A stretch of 32,239 nucleotides of DNA from an uncultured Alphaproteobacteria bacterium (GTDB taxonomy: Bacteria; Pseudomonadota; Alphaproteobacteria; Rickettsiales; UBA1997). A model generated the notes under the pieces. That model was not told where the DNA came from. It worked only from the letters and a program-made list of their open reading frames with translations, and searched no databases. Positions 23,105-32,239 of the stretch are shown piece by piece. Position 1 is the first letter of the stretch, and every line of letters starts with the position of its first letter. The translations under genes were made by a program, and so were the position numbers. Location: positions 1-32,239 of the forward strand of contig CAIRMX010000092.1 of the NCBI GenBank assembly GCA_903879805.1. Direction: 5' to 3'.

Positions 23105-24037
23105 ATGACTCAAAATTTAACCTCAAAACAACTTCTTCCTGTTGGATTTTACGATTTGCTTTTTGATGAGGCAGAAAAAAGTCACGAAAATATCAACCTC
23201 GCTCTAGCCTCGTTTTTCAAGGCCGGATATCGTTTGATCAAAACGCCTTTGGTTGAATTTGAAGATAATTTTTCACGCGATGAAGTGCGTAATTCTTTCC
23301 GCGCTACTGATGTAATTTCTGGCAGAAATCTGATTTTTAGAAATGACATCACGCTGCAAATCTCAAGGCTTCTCGCCACTCGCCTTAAACAAGCAACTCT
23401 GCCATTAAAACTTTGCTACGTGGGCGATGTGCTTTGCGCTAAAAGCGACAATCTTTACGCTGATCGTCAGCAAACCCAAGTGGGCGTTGAGATCATTGGA
23501 TGCGACTCAGAGAAATCTCATTTAGAAATTATCGAAATTTTACTCGAAGCACTCAAAAAATTGAGCATGAAAAATTTGTTAATCGAATTTTCTCTGCCGA
23601 ATTTTTTGGAGATTTTTTTGAGCGAAATTGGTGTCGAAAAAAATGCTGATTTAATTGATGCGGTAATGACAAAAAACCTGTCAGCGATAAAAATGCTCGC
23701 CGGAAAAAATGGCGAAATCATCAGTAAAATCGCCACTTCCAATGATGATTTGGAAAATTTGGTTAAAGAAATTTCAACCCAAATTAAGTCAGAAAAAATT
23801 TCCGCGGAACTTGCCAAAGCCCAAAAAATCTCGCAATTTTTACAGCAAAAATTTGGCGAAATTTCCACCCGCTTCGACCTATTTGGCGATCACGGCTCGT
23901 CTTATCACAATGAAATTTCTTTTGATGTTTTCTGCGGCGATTTCACTTACCCAATCGCGCGCGGCGGCAGGTATAAAATTGAAAATGCCAATGCCGTTGG
24001 AGCTTCGATTTACATGAATCGCTTGCGCAAGATTTAG
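23105..24037 (+). CDS. hisZ: ATP phosphoribosyltransferase regulatory subunit, HisZ-like
   Basis: HisZ is a catalytically inactive histidyl-tRNA-synthetase paralogue that pairs with short HisG to allow feedback control of histidine synthesis. From ATG 23105, 5 bases after the UDG stop, the product is 310 aa. It shows LLPVGFYDLLFDEAE, FRNDITLQISRL (class II motif-2 remnant), LCYVGDVL, RQQTQVGVEIIG and the C-terminal GGRYKIENANAVGASIYM. The HisRS anticodon-binding domain is absent. No hisG or other his gene is in the window, so a histidine role is inferred from family only. An in-frame start at 23060 inside the UDG gene is less likely. It meets the coiled-coil gene convergently with a 4-base overlap. 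Confidence 0.82.
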   Translation: MTQNLTSKQLLPVGFYDLLFDEAEKSHENINLALASFFKAGYRLIKTPLVEFEDNFSRDEVRNSFRATDVISGRNLIFRNDITLQISRLLATRLKQATLPLKLCYVGDVLCAKSDNLYADRQQTQVGVEIIGCDSEKSHLEIIEILLEALKKLSMKNLLIEFSLPNFLEIFLSEIGVEKNADLIDAVMTKNLSAIKMLAGKNGEIISKIATSNDDLENLVKEISTQIKSEKISAELAKAQKISQFLQQKFGEISTRFDLFGDHGSSYHNEISFDVFCGDFTYPIARGGRYKIENANAVGASIYMNRLRKI

Positions 24038-24432
24038 AAGTTGAAGAACTTTTGAACCGCGCCAAACACCGCCAGAAGTGTACTCATGATGATTGTAATT
24101 TTGACGAGAATATCTGACTTCATCAGCTCCATCTCTTTTCTGACTAAAACAAATTCTTTTTGCACCAAAGCAAATCCACCAATCATTTCTTGGCGCAAAT
24201 CTTTTATCTCTTGTCGCACTTCTCTAATATCTTTTCTAACTAAAGTAATTTCTACATCCGAAGACACTGCTAAATCCTTAACATCCTGCTTCGTCGCCAA
24301 ACTATTCTCATTAACTTCAGTAATAATCTGCGTCTGAACTTCCGCCTGCTCTTGCGTGAAGCCAACTTTTTTTAGGCGATGGATGATTTCAATTTGGGTA
24401 AGAGGATGTGGCATAGTTGCGGCGCTAAACAT
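24034..24432 (-). CDS. Membrane-anchored coiled-coil protein (DUF1640/CCDC90-like)
   Basis: The 132-aa protein has three parts: a short N-terminal helix with GFTQEQAEVQTQIITEVN, a long charged coiled coil (about 47-107, ATKQDVKDLA ... LVRKEMELMKSD), and a C-terminal hydrophobic helix (about 108-126). This matches the DUF1640 (CCDC90-like) layout, the bacterial relatives of mitochondrial coiled-coil proteins linked to ion transport and complex assembly. The match is by architecture, not by search. ATG 24414 is an alternative start. A consensus-like promoter precedes it (24491-24519), separating it from corA upstream. Function unknown; association with the neighbouring CorA is an open possibility. 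Confidence 0.7.
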   Translation of the reverse strand: MFSAATMPHPLTQIEIIHRLKKVGFTQEQAEVQTQIITEVNENSLATKQDVKDLAVSSDVEITLVRKDIREVRQEIKDLRQEMIGGFALVQKEFVLVRKEMELMKSDILVKITIIMSTLLAVFGAVQKFFNF

Positions 24433-24490
24433 AGGTTTTGGTGATTTGGGTTAAATGGTAGTGTGATCCGTGTGGTGATCAACGGCGGCA

Positions 24491-24519
24491 AAAATATTTA
24501 GCGAAAAAATAACTGTCAA
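24491..24519 (-). promoter_or_regulatory. Sigma70-type promoter for the coiled-coil gene
   Basis: On the minus strand TTGACA (24519-24514) is separated by exactly 17 bases from TATTTT (24496-24491). The -35 is perfect and the -10 matches four of six consensus bases. It lies 59 bases upstream of the coiled-coil ATG and 8 bases past the corA stop, so it would give that gene its own transcript. Confidence 0.65.
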
Positions 24520-24526
24520 GCCGTCG

Positions 24527-25474
24527 CTACAACCACTTCTTCCGCTTAAAAATCCAAATCGTTACAACTGACGAAGCCGTCATTAACGCAATCGCCAAAG
24601 GATATCCAAGCGACCATCCGAGTTCGGGCATTTTGTTGAAGTTCATGCCATAAATACTCGCGATCAAAGTTGGTGGCATGAAGATCAAAGAGGCTACGGT
24701 AAATATTTTAATCACTTTGTTTTGTTCGATATTGATCAAACCCAAAAAGCTGTTTTGTAGATATTCTAGACGCGCAAAGTTGAAATTGGCGTGCTCGATT
24801 AGCGAAGTGATGTCTTTGATGATGATGCGTAATCTGTGATAATTTTCGACCATTAAATCTTCGTTACGATGCAGCAAAGAAATCACGCGCTGTTTGTCAA
24901 ACAAAGCTTCGCGCAGGCTCATGGTTAATTCTTGGCATTCGTTAATTTTCAAAATCATCTTCTCATCGAGATTCTGATTATAGTTAATTTTTCTACTGAT
25001 TTCAGCGGTATATTTTGAAAGCGACTCAATCAAATCGGCGTCGAAATCAACGCGCGCTTCTAAAATCGCGATGAAAATTTTTGAAGGGTTAGCAAAAATC
25101 GCCGGAAATTGTTTTATCTTTTTGATGGTTTCAACGATCACTTTGCTTTCGGAATAGCGCAGGCTGAAGAGCATTTTTTCGGTAACGATAAAAGAAACTT
25201 CACTTTCTTCGATCTTGCCGTGCGAAGCCAAACTGATGAATGTTGAGTTGATTTTAATCATGCCAGAATTTTCTAAATAGCGCGAGCTGGCCTCGATTTC
25301 TTCTTGTTGTTGGCGTGTTGGAAAAGTGATTTTGTAAAATTCTTCTACTTCCTTTATTTCGGCGATTGTCGGATTTTGCAGGTCGATCCACACAGCATTA
25401 TCAAGCCTTTCTGCATCTTTTAGGGTAAAAACTTTTTCCTGAAAATATTCTGGAAGTTGGAAAATTCTGATCAT
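24527..25474 (-). CDS. corA: CorA family magnesium/divalent cation transporter
   Basis: CorA forms a pentameric Mg2+ channel in the inner membrane. The 315-aa protein has a large cytoplasmic domain (about 1-250), then two transmembrane helices at the C terminus. The signature YGMNFNKMPEL lies between them, followed by a second helix and a basic KRKKWL end. The N-terminal part has the family's WIDLQNPTIAEI segment. It starts 15 bases after bamA on the same strand and is probably co-transcribed with it. A paralogue for Co2+, Ni2+ or Zn2+ cannot be excluded by sequence alone. Confidence 0.94.
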   Translation of the reverse strand: MIRIFQLPEYFQEKVFTLKDAERLDNAVWIDLQNPTIAEIKEVEEFYKITFPTRQQQEEIEASSRYLENSGMIKINSTFISLASHGKIEESEVSFIVTEKMLFSLRYSESKVIVETIKKIKQFPAIFANPSKIFIAILEARVDFDADLIESLSKYTAEISRKINYNQNLDEKMILKINECQELTMSLREALFDKQRVISLLHRNEDLMVENYHRLRIIIKDITSLIEHANFNFARLEYLQNSFLGLINIEQNKVIKIFTVASLIFMPPTLIASIYGMNFNKMPELGWSLGYPLAIALMTASSVVTIWIFKRKKWL

Positions 25475-25489
25475 GGTTTTTTCCTTTTT

Positions 25490-27784
25490 TTAAAAACTAG
25501 TTCCAAAACTAAATCTGAAATTTTGCGTTTGATCATAAAGCTCGCGCTTCACAACTTTAGCAAAATCAAGACGAATCGGACCCATTGGCGAAGCCCATGC
25601 AATACTGAGACCGTAAGACGAACGTAGTGACCCTGAATCTGCAACATCGGTGCTTTTTTTGCTGATTGGGTCAACACCTTTTACCGTACCATTGTCGCTG
25701 AAGAGAATACCATTAATTCCTAACTCTTTTGGTAAGCCCAGAGGAAAGCGCAATTCCGCTGTTCCCACGTAATAAACTTTACCACCAATCGCGCTTCCCC
25801 CTTTAGCGCTACCATTTGTGATAGTGCGTGGCCCGATACCGGCATAGTTGAAACCGCGGAAATTATTGCCCCCCAAGAAGAAACCATAGTTACTGCGAAC
25901 CCCTTGCCCCATGCCCTCAATCACACCACCGCGAGCTAAGAATTTTATCGTAAAATCATCATTGATCACAGGAATGTAATATCCCGAGGAACCTTCGTGT
26001 TTAATTGTTTTAATATCACCGCCAAAGCCCGATACATCTTGACTTACCGAGACATAATAACCGTCTTTCGGATTCACTCGATTGTCTCTTTTGTCATAGG
26101 TAAAACTCTGTCCAACCGAAGAATTTACGAAACTTCCTTCCAAATTCTGAATACCGATGGAAGCGCTTGGATCAATATTGCCAATCGATTGCTGACTTAA
26201 AGAATAATGCAACTGATGCGCTAAAAATTCGGTAATTGAGTAATCGCCGCGGAAGGTAATTCCCGAAGAAGTTTGGTCGTAAATCAGCGTGTTTCTTTTA
26301 CTCATCTGATATTGAAAAATATCAAAACCAACATCGATTGGATGATCCATGAAATAAGGGCGCGTGTAGTTTATCTCACCGGTAAAATTGCTGTAAGATT
26401 TTTGCACATTTAAGCCAATTTCTTGTCCGGTTCCAAACAAGTTGCGCTCTTTAATTCCGGCGTTGGTTGTCACTTTATTCACCGTTGAATAACCCAAACC
26501 TAAATTGAGCTCGCCAGTCTTTTTTTCTTTCACCGTAATTTCTAAATCAACCTTGTCAGTTTCGCCAATGCGCTTGGTGTTGAAATCAACTTTTTCAAAA
26601 AATCCCAGATTTTGCAGGCGCTGTTTGGAGCGATTTATTTTGTTAATATTGTAAGCATCGCCCTCGCGAAATCTAAGCTCGCGGCGAATCACCGCATCAA
26701 GCGTGCGGGTGTTTCCGGCAATGATAATTTGATCGATGTAAATACGCGGCGTTTCACTAATTACAAAATCAATATCGATAATTTTTTGCTCACGATTGCG
26801 CTTCAAAACCGGTTCGATATGCGCAAAAGCATAGGCTTTTTCCGACATCACTTCAGTCATTTTATCGACAGTTTTTTCAATCAATTCTGAATTAAAAACT
26901 TTGCCGCTTTTGATCAAAATTTCTTTGGTCAAAACCTTCTCATCAAACTTGTCGATATGGTTCACAATATTAACCTCGCCCACATTATATTTGATGCCCT
27001 CTTCTAACAAAAACGTGATAAAAAATTTATCTTTGGTAGGGGCAATTTGGGCGATTGCAGAAATCGCCGCAAAATCAGCGTAACCTTTTGAGCCATAAAA
27101 ACGGCGCATTTTTTCTTTGTCGAATTCAATACGGTCAGCATCGTAAACGTCTGCCGAAGACAGAAATTTCCACCATTGAGTTTGACGAGTAGTGATTTCT
27201 TGCACCAAATCACTGTCAGAAAAAGCAGAGTTTCCGACAAAATAAAGATCGCCAATTTTGGCTTTTGGCCCTTCGAAAATATCAAAAATTAGCTCAATAC
27301 GATTTTGCTCTTTTTGAATAATTTTCGGTTCAATTTTAGTTAAAAAACGACCGCTCTTGAGGTAGATTTCACTAATGCGCTTAATGTCGCTTTGCAATTT
27401 TGCTTTAGTAAAAATTGCGCGCTTTTTTAACGAAACTTCGGCTTGCAGTGCATCATCTTCCATCTTTTTATTTCCGACAAATTTCACGTCAGAAACGATC
27501 GGATTTTCTTTAACCTCAACAACCACTTGTTTGCCTTGGTAATAAATTTTCGACTCCAAAAATAAGTCCGATTCGTAAAGTTTTTTTAACGAATTTTGCA
27601 GCGCCTGTGGCGATTTTTTGGTCAAGCCCGAAACATCCAAATAAGAAATGATCGTATCCTCATCAATCCGCTCGCTGCCTTTCACCGTGATGAAATTTTC
27701 CTTAGCAAAAACTTGCTCGCTGCACCAAAAAAACGACAAAAAAACTGCCGCAAGCAAAGCTGTTTTGATTGTGTTTTTTTGCAT
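25490..27784 (-). CDS. bamA: Outer membrane protein assembly factor BamA
   Basis: BamA is the central Omp85 protein that inserts beta-barrels into the outer membrane. The 764-aa precursor has a Sec signal peptide (about 1-27, cleavage near VFA-KE) and five POTRA domains to about residue 410. A C-terminal 16-strand barrel follows, opening near GELNLGLGYSTV, with the loop-6 motif NNFRGFNYAGIGPR (RGF) and a terminal Phe (FRFSFGTSF). The length is typical for alphaproteobacteria. The expected neighbours skp, lpxD or rseP are absent; corA follows 15 bases downstream. It diverges from pstS across 196 bases. Confidence 0.96.
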   Translation of the reverse strand: MQKNTIKTALLAAVFLSFFWCSEQVFAKENFITVKGSERIDEDTIISYLDVSGLTKKSPQALQNSLKKLYESDLFLESKIYYQGKQVVVEVKENPIVSDVKFVGNKKMEDDALQAEVSLKKRAIFTKAKLQSDIKRISEIYLKSGRFLTKIEPKIIQKEQNRIELIFDIFEGPKAKIGDLYFVGNSAFSDSDLVQEITTRQTQWWKFLSSADVYDADRIEFDKEKMRRFYGSKGYADFAAISAIAQIAPTKDKFFITFLLEEGIKYNVGEVNIVNHIDKFDEKVLTKEILIKSGKVFNSELIEKTVDKMTEVMSEKAYAFAHIEPVLKRNREQKIIDIDFVISETPRIYIDQIIIAGNTRTLDAVIRRELRFREGDAYNINKINRSKQRLQNLGFFEKVDFNTKRIGETDKVDLEITVKEKKTGELNLGLGYSTVNKVTTNAGIKERNLFGTGQEIGLNVQKSYSNFTGEINYTRPYFMDHPIDVGFDIFQYQMSKRNTLIYDQTSSGITFRGDYSITEFLAHQLHYSLSQQSIGNIDPSASIGIQNLEGSFVNSSVGQSFTYDKRDNRVNPKDGYYVSVSQDVSGFGGDIKTIKHEGSSGYYIPVINDDFTIKFLARGGVIEGMGQGVRSNYGFFLGGNNFRGFNYAGIGPRTITNGSAKGGSAIGGKVYYVGTAELRFPLGLPKELGINGILFSDNGTVKGVDPISKKSTDVADSGSLRSSYGLSIAWASPMGPIRLDFAKVVKRELYDQTQNFRFSFGTSF

Positions 27785-27980
27785 TACTTTTTGTGAGAGA
27801 AAAATTGTCAGGAGGGCGATTCTCTAGAAGCTATTCGTGGTGTTTTTGAATTCAACTTTTGCTTTTGCGAAAGACCAACTCAAATCTCGTTTGACTTCTT
27901 AAAAAAAATCACAAGCATGCCCCGCGCTGCTACAGCGACTTATCCGTTCAGGTCAGGCATAATAACAAATTCAAACGGCT

Positions 27981-29018
27981 ATGTTGCGATTCTTATCTCT
28001 CGTCATCTCGTTTTCAATTTTCTCTTCTGCGGTTTTTGCCTTTTCATTTGAAGCGCAAAAAAGAGGCCATCTTCAAGTTGTTGGCTCTTCAACCGTTTAT
28101 CCATTTACTGCGGTAATTGCCGAAACTTTTGGCCGCGACACTAAATTTAAAACTCCCATCGTTGAATCAACCGGAACTGGCGGCGGCTTTAAGCTTTTCT
28201 GCTCGGGCGCTGGCTTTAACTATCCAGATTTTTCTAATGCCTCACGAAAAATTGAGCCCAGTGAAGTAAAAAAATGCGCTGAAAATGGCGTTAAAGAAAT
28301 TGTCGAAATAAAAATCGGTTACGACGGAATTGTGCTGGCCAACTCAGTTGCCGGCAAAAAATATTCTCTAACAAAAAAACAAGTTTTCTTGGCACTTGCC
28401 GAGAAAGTTCCCACAAAAAACGGCGCAGAATTAGTCGCAAATCCTTACCAAAAATGGAGCGACATTGATGCTTCACTACCAAAAATTAACATCGCAATTT
28501 ACGGCCCACCAACAACTTCAGGAACTCGCGATGCTTTTGTTGAGCTAGTGATGGAAGATGCCTGCAAAGATTTGCCAGAATTTGTCACCGCTTTTCCTGA
28601 TGCCAAAATCAGAAAGAAAAAATGTCACGTCATACGCAGCGACGAGAAATTTATCGAAGCCGGAGAAAATGATAATTTGATTGTGCAAAAACTAAAAAAT
28701 GATCCTGACGCTTTGGGAATTTTCGGCTTTTCTTTCCTTGAAGAAAATCACGACACAATTCAGCCAGCAATAATTAATCAAGTGACGCCGAGCTTTGATA
28801 ATATTGTGTCTGGCACCTATTCAGTTTCACGTCCGCTTTTCATCTATTTCAAAAAAGAACATCTAAATTTGATCGCCGGAATGTCCGAATTTATCCAAGA
28901 AATTATCAGCAAAAACACCATCGGAAATGATGGATATTTGCTGCAAAAAGGTCTCATCCCTCTCACTGATTTAGAACTTAAAAAAGTGCGGGATGAGGTA
29001 GCGCGTAGTCTTAATTGA
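27981..29018 (+). CDS. pstS: Phosphate ABC transporter periplasmic substrate-binding protein (PstS-like)
   Basis: The 345-aa protein begins with a Sec signal peptide (MLRFLSLVISFSIFSSAVFA). Phosphate-contact motifs are GSSTVYPF, VESTGTGGGFK and TTSGTRDAF, arranged as in PstS. The mature protein would bind phosphate in the periplasm and pass it to PstCAB. No pstC, pstA, pstB or phoU is adjacent, so the gene stands alone in this window. No clear Pho box is seen in the 196-base upstream spacer. A terminator-like element appears only about 230 bases downstream of the stop. Confidence 0.88.
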   Translation: MLRFLSLVISFSIFSSAVFAFSFEAQKRGHLQVVGSSTVYPFTAVIAETFGRDTKFKTPIVESTGTGGGFKLFCSGAGFNYPDFSNASRKIEPSEVKKCAENGVKEIVEIKIGYDGIVLANSVAGKKYSLTKKQVFLALAEKVPTKNGAELVANPYQKWSDIDASLPKINIAIYGPPTTSGTRDAFVELVMEDACKDLPEFVTAFPDAKIRKKKCHVIRSDEKFIEAGENDNLIVQKLKNDPDALGIFGFSFLEENHDTIQPAIINQVTPSFDNIVSGTYSVSRPLFIYFKKEHLNLIAGMSEFIQEIISKNTIGNDGYLLQKGLIPLTDLELKKVRDEVARSLN

Positions 29019-29357
29019 TTTCACGCTAGTGTTTAGAAGTCGTTTGCTTGGGCGGAAGCTTTTAAGCAATCCGCCTTTGTGATAGATCTCTCGTCTTTAA
29101 CCATAAACATCGCAACTAACCATGGTATTCATTCCATTGATCCTGTTAGTTACGTTATCCATGGTTATGTAATTTGACCTAAAGATACGTAATCTTTTTC
29201 TTGAACCAGATGGGGAGTTTATCGCTAGCGACATTCTTCTTCTCACAATTGCCCGTCATGGAAAAAACCATGGCGGGCTTTTTTCTGCTTCATAATTACG
29301 AAGCAATGAATTAACAATCCGCCCTTCGCTTTTTAAATTCTCAATTTCCCACCCTTC
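29019..29357 (+). other. 339-base non-coding region with nested inverted repeats (candidate sRNA or long 3' UTR)
   Basis: There is no convincing coding frame. At 29044-29075 two hairpins compete: TTGCTT/AAGCAA (29044-29049 with 29064-29069) and GGCGGA/TCCGCC (29051-29056 with 29070-29075). At 29098-29167 a nested stem is possible: TAACCAT with ATGGTTA (29098-29104, 29161-29167), AACTAAC with GTTAGTT (29114-29120, 29145-29151), and an inner ATGG/CCAT. CCATGG occurs three times (29120, 29159, 29268). The region closes with the terminator at 29251-29284. No dedicated promoter is evident, so processing from the pstS transcript is equally possible. Confidence 0.45.
29251..29284 (+). terminator. 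Rho-independent terminator
   Basis: GCCCGTCATGG (29251-29261) pairs with CCATGGCGGGC (29268-29278) through 10 Watson-Crick pairs and one T-G wobble. The loop is six A, and six T follow. It points rightwards and lies about 230 bases after pstS and 74 before uvrA, so it ends the pstS or sRNA transcript. Confidence 0.88.
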
Positions 29358-32219
29358 ATGGAAGAAAAATTCATCAAAGTCACCGGTGCCAAAGAACATA
29401 ATCTAAAAAATGTCAGCATCGAAATTCCCAAGAATCAGCTAGTTGTTGTTACGGGACTCAGTGGCTCTGGTAAGTCTTCTTTGGTGTTTGACACCATTTA
29501 CGCTGAAGGTCAGCGCCGCTTCATTGAAAGTCTTTCTTCTTACGCTCGTCAGTTCTTGGACATGCAAGATAAACCCGATGTTGAATCAATCACCGGTCTT
29601 TCTCCTTCAATTGCCATCGATCAAAAAACCACTTCTCGCAATCCGCGCTCAACAGTTGGTACGGTCACCGAAATTTACGATCACTACCGTCTATTATTTG
29701 CCAGAGTTGGCGTGCCTTATTCTCCAGAAACTGGACAACCAATCGAGAGCCAGTCTGCCTCGGTGATGGTTGATAAAATTCTCGATCTACCAAAAAAATC
29801 GCGCATTTATTTGCTAGCGCCAATCGTTCGCGGTCAAAAAGGCGAATATCGCAAAGAGATGATGAATGCGCGCAAACAAGGCTTCCAACGCATTAAAGTT
29901 GACGGAAAAGTTCACGATTTAAACGAAATTTTACCTTCTCTCGACAAGAATAAAAAACACGATATCGAAATCATCATTGACCGCGTGGTAATTTCTGATG
30001 ACCTCGGCAACAGGCTTGCTGACTCGGTTGAGACCGCTTTAAAAATTTCCGAAGGTTTGCTTTATGTTGAAATCGTAAGTCTTCCAGAAGGCACCAAATC
30101 TAAACACAAAGCCGGCGATATGTTGGTCTTTAGTGAAAAATTTTCTTGCCCAGTTTCTGGTTTTACAATTTCTGAAATCGAGCCGCGCCTATTTTCTTTC
30201 AACTCTCCGTTCGGCGCCTGTAAACATTGCGACGGCCTTGGAACTGAACTTTATTTCAGCGAAGATCTAGTAGTTGAAGATGAAAATTTGAGCTTAAGAA
30301 ATGGCGCAATCGTAGTTTGGCAAGGTGTGCAAGAACGCTTCTACCAACAGGTTTTGCACGCCATGTCGCTGCATTATGATTTCAGTTTAGATGAACCTTT
30401 CAAAAACCTTTCTCCTGAAGTTAAAAAAATAATTTTCTACGGCACTGGTGGCGAAGAAGTTGAAATTAAAATCGAAGACGGACTCAAAGCCATCAAGGTT
30501 AAAAAGACTTTCGAAGGCGTGATGAACAGCTTGAAAAAAAGATATTTAGAAAGCGAAAGTGAATCAATGCGCGATGATTTGTCGAAATTCCAAACTCTAA
30601 AAACTTGCGAAGAATGTGACGGCCACCGCTTGAACGCCGAGGCTTTGTCAGTAAAAATCGCCGGCCTGCACATTGGCGAAGTTAGCAAAATGTCAGTTGA
30701 GAGATCAGTGGAATGGTTTGACGCTTTAGATGCGCAACTAACCAAAATGCAAAGCCAAATTGCTGAACGTTTGCTTAAAGAAATCACGCGCCGCTTGGGT
30801 TTCTTGCGCAATGTTGGTTTGGAATATTTAACCGTAAATCGCCAAGCCGGAACTTTGTCGGGCGGTGAAGCACAAAGAATTCGTCTGGCTTCACAAATTG
30901 GTTCAGGACTTTCTGGCGTGCTTTATGTACTGGATGAACCCTCAATTGGCCTGCATCAATCCGATAACGACAAGTTGATTACCACACTAAAAAATCTGCG
31001 TGATTTAGGAAATTCTGTCATCGTTGTAGAGCATGACGAAGAGATGATGCGTGAAGCGCAATATTTGATCGACGTGGGACCGGGTGCTGGAATTCACGGT
31101 GGTGAAATTATTTCTGCAGGCCTTCCCAACGATGTAATCAATGATCCAAACAGCATTACCGGTCAATATTTAAGCGGCAAAAAGCAAATCGAAATTCCAA
31201 AAAAACGCCGCAAAATTGATCCGAAAAAAATGATCACTTTGAAAGGTGCGACGATCAACAACTTGAAAAATGTTACGTTGAATTTGCCTTTGAAAATTTT
31301 TGCTGCGGTGTCTGGAATCTCTGGTGGCGGTAAGTCGAGCTTGATTATCAAAACCCTTTATCCGGCTTTGAATAAAATTTTGAACAAAGCCAAAGCAGTT
31401 CCGGGGCCATTTGAAGCTTTGATGGGAACTCACTTTATTGATAAAATTATTGAGATCGATCAATCGCCAATCGGCCGTACGCCTCGCTCTAACCCTTGTA
31501 CTTACGTTGGTGCTTTCACTTTCATTCGTGAATTTTTCACCAACTTACCTGAATCGAAATCACGCGGCTACAAAGTCGGCAGATTTTCTTTCAACGTAAA
31601 AGGTGGACGTTGCGAAACTTGCCAAGGTGATGGCTTGATCAAAATCGAAATGCACTTCTTGCCAGACGTGTATGTACGTTGCGACACGTGCCACGGCAAA
31701 CGCTACAACCGCGAGACTTTGGAGATTAAATACAAAGGTAAGTCAATTTCTGATATTTTAGAAATGACAGCGGATGACGCTGCTGAATTTTTCACAACCA
31801 TGCCACACATCTACGACAAATTTAAATCTTTGTGTGACGTTGGTTTGGGCTACATGTGCATCGGACAAAGCGCTACAACACTTTCGGGCGGTGAAGCACA
31901 GCGGATTAAATTGGCAAAAGAGTTGAGCAGAAAAGCGACTGGCGACACATTGTACATACTTGACGAACCAACAACTGGTCTGCATTTCGAAGATATTAAC
32001 AAACTTCTAAAAGTGCTGCACACCTTGGTTGACGCCGGAAATTCAATTCTAGTAATCGAGCATAACTTAGACGTACTAAAAACCGCCGACCACATCATCG
32101 ACATCGGTCCATGCGGCGGTGAAAAAGGCGGCTACATCGTTGCTGAAGGCACTCCGGAAGAAGTGGCAAAAAACAAAAAATCAGTAACGGGAAAATATTT
32201 AGCGAAGATTTTGAAGTAA
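29358..32219 (+). CDS. uvrA: Excinuclease ABC subunit A
   Basis: UvrA is the damage-sensing ATPase of nucleotide excision repair and hands lesions to UvrB. The 953-aa protein is complete, with two ABC ATPase modules. The first has Walker [10 protein letters not shown] near residue 34 and LSGGEAQRI about 500. The second has GISGGGKSS near 655 and [15 protein letters not shown] in its C-terminal part. Zinc modules are visible as [15 protein letters not shown] and as [17 protein letters not shown]. The N-terminal zinc motif reads CPVSG rather than CxxC, which I recall as common in alphaproteobacterial UvrA. No clear SOS box (GAAC-N7-GAAC or GTTC-N7-GTTC) is seen upstream. It is preceded by a terminator and is likely its own transcription unit. 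Confidence 0.97.
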   Translation: MEEKFIKVTGAKEHNLKNVSIEIPKNQLVVVTGLSGSGKSSLVFDTIYAEGQRRFIESLSSYARQFLDMQDKPDVESITGLSPSIAIDQKTTSRNPRSTVGTVTEIYDHYRLLFARVGVPYSPETGQPIESQSASVMVDKILDLPKKSRIYLLAPIVRGQKGEYRKEMMNARKQGFQRIKVDGKVHDLNEILPSLDKNKKHDIEIIIDRVVISDDLGNRLADSVETALKISEGLLYVEIVSLPEGTKSKHKAGDMLVFSEKFSCPVSGFTISEIEPRLFSFNSPFGACKHCDGLGTELYFSEDLVVEDENLSLRNGAIVVWQGVQERFYQQVLHAMSLHYDFSLDEPFKNLSPEVKKIIFYGTGGEEVEIKIEDGLKAIKVKKTFEGVMNSLKKRYLESESESMRDDLSKFQTLKTCEECDGHRLNAEALSVKIAGLHIGEVSKMSVERSVEWFDALDAQLTKMQSQIAERLLKEITRRLGFLRNVGLEYLTVNRQAGTLSGGEAQRIRLASQIGSGLSGVLYVLDEPSIGLHQSDNDKLITTLKNLRDLGNSVIVVEHDEEMMREAQYLIDVGPGAGIHGGEIISAGLPNDVINDPNSITGQYLSGKKQIEIPKKRRKIDPKKMITLKGATINNLKNVTLNLPLKIFAAVSGISGGGKSSLIIKTLYPALNKILNKAKAVPGPFEALMGTHFIDKIIEIDQSPIGRTPRSNPCTYVGAFTFIREFFTNLPESKSRGYKVGRFSFNVKGGRCETCQGDGLIKIEMHFLPDVYVRCDTCHGKRYNRETLEIKYKGKSISDILEMTADDAAEFFTTMPHIYDKFKSLCDVGLGYMCIGQSATTLSGGEAQRIKLAKELSRKATGDTLYILDEPTTGLHFEDINKLLKVLHTLVDAGNSILVIEHNLDVLKTADHIIDIGPCGGEKGGYIVAEGTPEEVAKNKKSVTGKYLAKILK

Positions 32220-32239
32220 CTTTCTTGCTGTCACTATTC

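Noticed and set aside
27809..27815. Strong AGGAGG in the bamA-pstS spacer on the plus strand
   Set aside because: The only codon at suitable spacing is followed at once by a stop; no coding frame uses it.
29044..29075. H-type pseudoknot from the two interleaved stems after pstS
   Set aside because: The loop that would have to span the first stem has zero bases, so the stems can only form alternately.
1..32239. CRISPR array, insertion sequence or prophage genes
   Set aside because: No regularly spaced direct repeats, transposase, integrase or phage structural genes were seen on either strand.

Overview
This is a low-GC (roughly 40%) chromosomal window from an LPS-bearing Gram-negative bacterium. 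Protein-level features point to an alphaproteobacterium, with some resemblance to Rickettsiales/Holosporales: a short FtsY with almost no A domain, an alphaproteobacterial type of family 4 uracil-DNA glycosylase, a HisZ-like protein, and BamA and KdsB, which imply an LPS outer membrane. The affiliation is inferred from recalled family features and was not computed.

Layout. 1-416 holds a GC-rich hairpin, a strong bidirectional terminator and tRNA-Lys(UUU) on the minus strand. 417-2580 is a tight plus-strand operon: kdsB, a RimB-like retropepsin-fold protease and rimK, joined by overlaps. 2588-4842 is a large prepilin-like surface protein (LamG-like, Cys-rich modules, Gly-rich domain) split by an apparent frameshift. 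4863-9511 carries engB, an unreported-looking 43-residue membrane peptide, hslU (no hslV in the window), purB and a HI0933-type flavoprotein. 9579-9770 is a tiny basic protein with its own terminator. 9857-12146 has divergent azoreductase and pirin genes, a DUF1003 membrane protein and msrB. recQ (12162-13961) is followed by a paired palindromic repeat and a terminator shared with a convergent gene encoding a stand-alone DbpA-type RNA-binding domain with Arg/Asp/Gly-rich tails. tRNA-Gln(UUG), ftsY and a degenerate LysM/M23 protein follow on the minus strand. A prepilin peptidase (16938-17735) is the natural processing enzyme for the pilin-like protein.

17742-22023 reads leftwards as rluD-miaA-recO and then a 561-residue protein that I do not recognise. 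It has His, Asp, Gln and Cys motifs arranged like a CE-clan (Ulp1/YopJ-like) cysteine protease or acetyltransferase; it is the best candidate here for something undescribed. A 206-bp spacer with a three-way-junction fold separates rluD from the UDG-hisZ pair. 24034-27784 reads leftwards as bamA-corA and then a membrane-anchored coiled-coil protein with its own near-consensus promoter. pstS (27981-29018) is followed by a 339-bp non-coding region rich in nested inverted repeats and closed by a terminator, possibly a small RNA or long 3' UTR. uvrA (29358-32219) ends the window.

Functionally the window is mostly housekeeping: envelope (kdsB, bamA, LysM/M23, corA), DNA repair (recQ, recO, UDG, uvrA), translation and ribosome modification (rimK, engB, miaA, rluD, tRNAs), protein targeting and quality control (ftsY, hslU, msrB). 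The accessory parts are the pilin-like adhesin, the CE-like protein, the DbpA-domain protein and several structured intergenic elements.
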